From NCBI GenBank assembly GCA_003164275.1, contig PLSY01000182.1:1-7631 (forward strand): a stretch of 7,631 bases of DNA, given 5' to 3'. The notes under the pieces were generated by a model. The model did no database searches. It had not been told where the DNA came from and saw only the letters and a program-made list of their open reading frames with translations. The stretch is from Acidimicrobiaceae bacterium. Lineage in GTDB: Bacteria; Actinomycetota; Acidimicrobiia; Acidimicrobiales; RAAP-2. This document shows positions 6,029-7,631 of this stretch, piece by piece; the first letter of the stretch is position 1; each line of letters opens with the position of its first letter. Position numbers and translations under genes: made by a program.

Positions 6029-6049
6029 TAGATAACGATTCCTATATAT
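6006..6049. repeat. Tandem 22-bp direct repeat in the ALDH-tetR control region
   Basis: Units 6006-6027 and 6028-6049 lie head to tail and match at 17 of 22 positions, sharing TTAGATA at the left and TCCTATAT on the right. They fill the most AT-rich stretch of the window, about 95 bp upstream of the aldehyde dehydrogenase and 32 bp before the tetR-like gene. A 22-bp period (about two helical turns) places both units on the same DNA face, which suits co-operative binding of two regulator dimers. Confidence 0.7.
6024..6039. promoter_or_regulatory. Candidate TetR operator: ATTGTTA-GA-TAACGAT
   Basis: A 16-bp dyad with 6 of 7 matching arm positions around a GA centre spans the junction of the two 22-bp repeats. 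It overlaps the proposed -10 of the tetR-like gene and lies in the shared promoter region of the divergent aldehyde dehydrogenase, the classic place for autoregulated TetR control. Confidence 0.5.
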
Positions 6050-6080
6050 CGAGGCTTGGCAGCCAGCCGGAAAGGAACTC

Positions 6081-6755
6081 GTGGCCCAGACCCACGACGA
6101 GCGAAAGACGGAGACGAGGGCGAAGCTCCTTGGCGCCGCGGCCGCCCTCTTTGCCGAGCACGGCATCGACGCCGTGTCCGTCGACACGGTGGCGCAGGAG
6201 GCCGACCGCACCTCAGGCGCCGTGTATGCCCATTTCGGAAGTAAGCAAGGGCTGCTGCTGGCCCTGCTCGACTCGTACCAGGAGACGGTTCGAACCATCC
6301 TGCTGGCAGAAGTGGCGGTCTCTGAGACCCCACGCCGTCAGTTGGCCGCCGTGTGGGACAACGTGGCCGATGCCTCCGGAGACCTGGCGGGTCGCCGATC
6401 ACTGCTCGAGCACGAACTGTGGCTCCGGGCGGCCCGCGACGGGCAGGTGGCGGCCGTCTTCAGAATGAGAAACGCCGAGGAGCGCCGGTTCAGCAGCCAA
6501 CAGCTCGCCGGCTGGGCCTCTGGCGCCGGGGCCGAACTGCCGGCCGACCCCGAGGGCTCGGCCATCCTGGTGAAGGCCCTTCTCACCGGCCTGGCCATGC
6601 AACGACGGCTCGACCCCGACCTCGTCACCGACGAACTGGCCATCGCCGGCCTTTCGGCCCTGTTGGGCCTCCCTGACGTGATTGCGCCCACGGGCGTCGC
6701 CCCCGCATCGACAGCACAGACCAACCAAGACGAAGTGACAGGAGCCCCATCATGA
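6081..6755 (+). CDS. TetR-family transcriptional regulator
   Basis: A 224-residue one-component regulator. The N-terminal DNA-binding domain (about 12-58) has TRAKLLGAAAALFAEHG (12-28), then the helix-turn-helix VSVDTVAQEADRTSGAVYAHF (32-52) and SKQGLLLALL (54-63), all in the standard TetR arrangement. The C-terminal ligand domain (about 65-200) is helical and, as usual, not informative about the ligand. The tail beyond 200 is Pro/Ala/Thr-rich and probably disordered. GTG at 6081 is supported by AAAGGA 4 nt upstream and by the short MAQTHDERK lead typical of such proteins. It is divergent from the aldehyde dehydrogenase and overlaps the next gene by ATGA, so regulator and flavoprotein are translationally coupled. 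Likely targets are both genes through the repeats at 6006-6049. Family is certain; repressor role and ligand are inferred. Confidence 0.95.
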   Translation: MAQTHDERKTETRAKLLGAAAALFAEHGIDAVSVDTVAQEADRTSGAVYAHFGSKQGLLLALLDSYQETVRTILLAEVAVSETPRRQLAAVWDNVADASGDLAGRRSLLEHELWLRAARDGQVAAVFRMRNAEERRFSSQQLAGWASGAGAELPADPEGSAILVKALLTGLAMQRRLDPDLVTDELAIAGLSALLGLPDVIAPTGVAPASTAQTNQDEVTGAPS

Positions 6756-7631
6756 ATACCGAGATCCGCCAGAAGCTGGGCATCGAGTTCCCCATCTTCG
6801 CCTTCACTCACTGCCGGGACGTGGTTGCCGCCGTCTCCAACGCCGGAGGCATCGGGGTCCTAGGCGCCATCGGCTTCGATCCCGCCCAGCTCGAGGTCGA
6901 GCTCACCTGGATCGACGAGCACGTCGGCGACCGGCCCTATGGCGTGGACATCGTCATCCCCGCCAAATACGAGGGGATGGAAGAGATGGACCCCGACAAG
7001 CTCGAGGCCCAGATCCGGGCCCTGATTCCACCGGAACACCGGGCCTTCGCTCTCAAGATCCTGGCTGATCACGGAGTCCCCGAGATCCCGGCTGACGAGC
7101 GTTCGTCCAACGGCATGATCGGCTGGACGGCTGCCCACGCCGCCGGACTCATCGAAGTCGCCCTCCGCCATCCGAAGGTGAGACTGATCGCCAATGCCCT
7201 CGGCACGCCGCCGCCCGACGTGGTGGAAAAGGTCCAGGGAGCGGGCCTGCTGATCGGCGCGCTGGCCGGCTCGGTCAAGCACGCCCTGAGCCACAAGGCG
7301 GCCGGCTTGGACTTCATCATCTGCCAGGGATCCGAAGGTGGGGGGCACACAGGCGATGTGGGCAGCATCGTGTTGTGGCCTGAGGTTGTCGACGCCGTTT
7401 CACCCATCCCAGTGCTCGCCGCTGGTGGGGTGGGCAGCGGTCGCCAAATGGCCGCAGCCCTCGCCCTCGGAGCTCAAGGCGTGTGGTCGGGCACGCTGTG
7501 GCTCACCGTCGAAGAGGCGGACATCCCTCCAAAGCAGATGGAGTCGTATCTCGCGGCGACCAGCCGGGACACCGTCCGCACCCGTTCGTTCACCGGCAAG
7601 CCGTGTCGGATGCTCAAGAACGACTGGACCG
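6752..7631 (+). CDS. Nitronate monooxygenase / NPD-family FMN flavoprotein (runs off right edge)
   Basis: FMN-binding TIM-barrel oxidoreductase of the 2-nitropropane dioxygenase group, 293 residues visible and open at the window end. It starts MNTEIRQKLGIEFPIF and continues with AAVSNAGGIGVLGAIG (26-41), the conserved entry loop. CQGSEGGGHTGDVGS (191-205) contains His199, aligning with the catalytic His of nitronate monooxygenases, and PVLAAGGVGSGRQMAAALALG (220-240) contains the FMN-phosphate loop. Near the edge SFTGKPCRMLKNDWT resembles the TGKPAR-L-N segment common in actinobacterial members. ATG at 6752 overlaps the tetR-like stop by 4 nt and has ACAGGAG 7 nt upstream. Members oxidise alkyl nitronates, but many actinobacterial paralogs, such as IpdC in steroid-ring catabolism, have other redox roles, so the reaction is not settled. 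Probably co-transcribed with its regulator. Confidence 0.9.
   Translation, partial: MNTEIRQKLGIEFPIFAFTHCRDVVAAVSNAGGIGVLGAIGFDPAQLEVELTWIDEHVGDRPYGVDIVIPAKYEGMEEMDPDKLEAQIRALIPPEHRAFALKILADHGVPEIPADERSSNGMIGWTAAHAAGLIEVALRHPKVRLIANALGTPPPDVVEKVQGAGLLIGALAGSVKHALSHKAAGLDFIICQGSEGGGHTGDVGSIVLWPEVVDAVSPIPVLAAGGVGSGRQMAAALALGAQGVWSGTLWLTVEEADIPPKQMESYLAATSRDTVRTRSFTGKPCRMLKNDWT

Overview
The window reads as chromosomal DNA from a high-GC actinomycete, possibly Acidimicrobiia or a relative. Three genes support this: an MshC-like (mycothiol pathway type) cysteine ligase, an F420-dependent NADP reductase, and an enoyl-ACP reductase resembling mycobacterial InhA. Short high-GC leaders and several GTG starts fit too. 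No rRNA, tRNA, CRISPR array, phage or transposase gene is visible.

Layout. (1) Positions 1-1134, minus strand: an npdG-type F420H2:NADP+ oxidoreductase followed 20 nt later by the N-terminal part of an MshC/CysS-like ligase that leaves the window at its left edge. (2) Positions 1135-1584: a 450-bp non-coding divergent region holding an octanucleotide tandem array (nine perfect copies of CGTCACTG plus a partial one), a perfect inverted repeat and other small palindromes. (3) Positions 1585-4433, plus strand: fabI (InhA type), then a hairpin and a good sigma70-like promoter, then a classical SDR oxidoreductase and an acyl-CoA dehydrogenase-fold flavoprotein. (4) Positions 4480-5913, minus strand: an NAD-type aldehyde dehydrogenase convergent with the flavoprotein. 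(5) Positions 5914-6080: an AT-rich divergent control region with a tandem 22-bp repeat and a palindrome. (6) Positions 6081-7631, plus strand: a TetR-family regulator overlapping by 4 nt (ATGA) a nitronate monooxygenase/NPD-family flavoprotein that runs off the right edge.

How the parts may work together. The left block joins redox-cofactor and thiol functions. fabI serves fatty-acid elongation. The SDR plus flavoprotein pair and the aldehyde dehydrogenase / TetR / NPD-type flavoprotein cluster look like catabolic or detoxifying oxidation modules, the latter probably controlled by its own TetR protein through the AT-rich repeat. The substrates cannot be read from the sequence. Most genes are members of well-known families. 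The least ordinary content is in the two non-coding regions, above all the octanucleotide array upstream of fabI. I do not see a convincing new multi-gene system.
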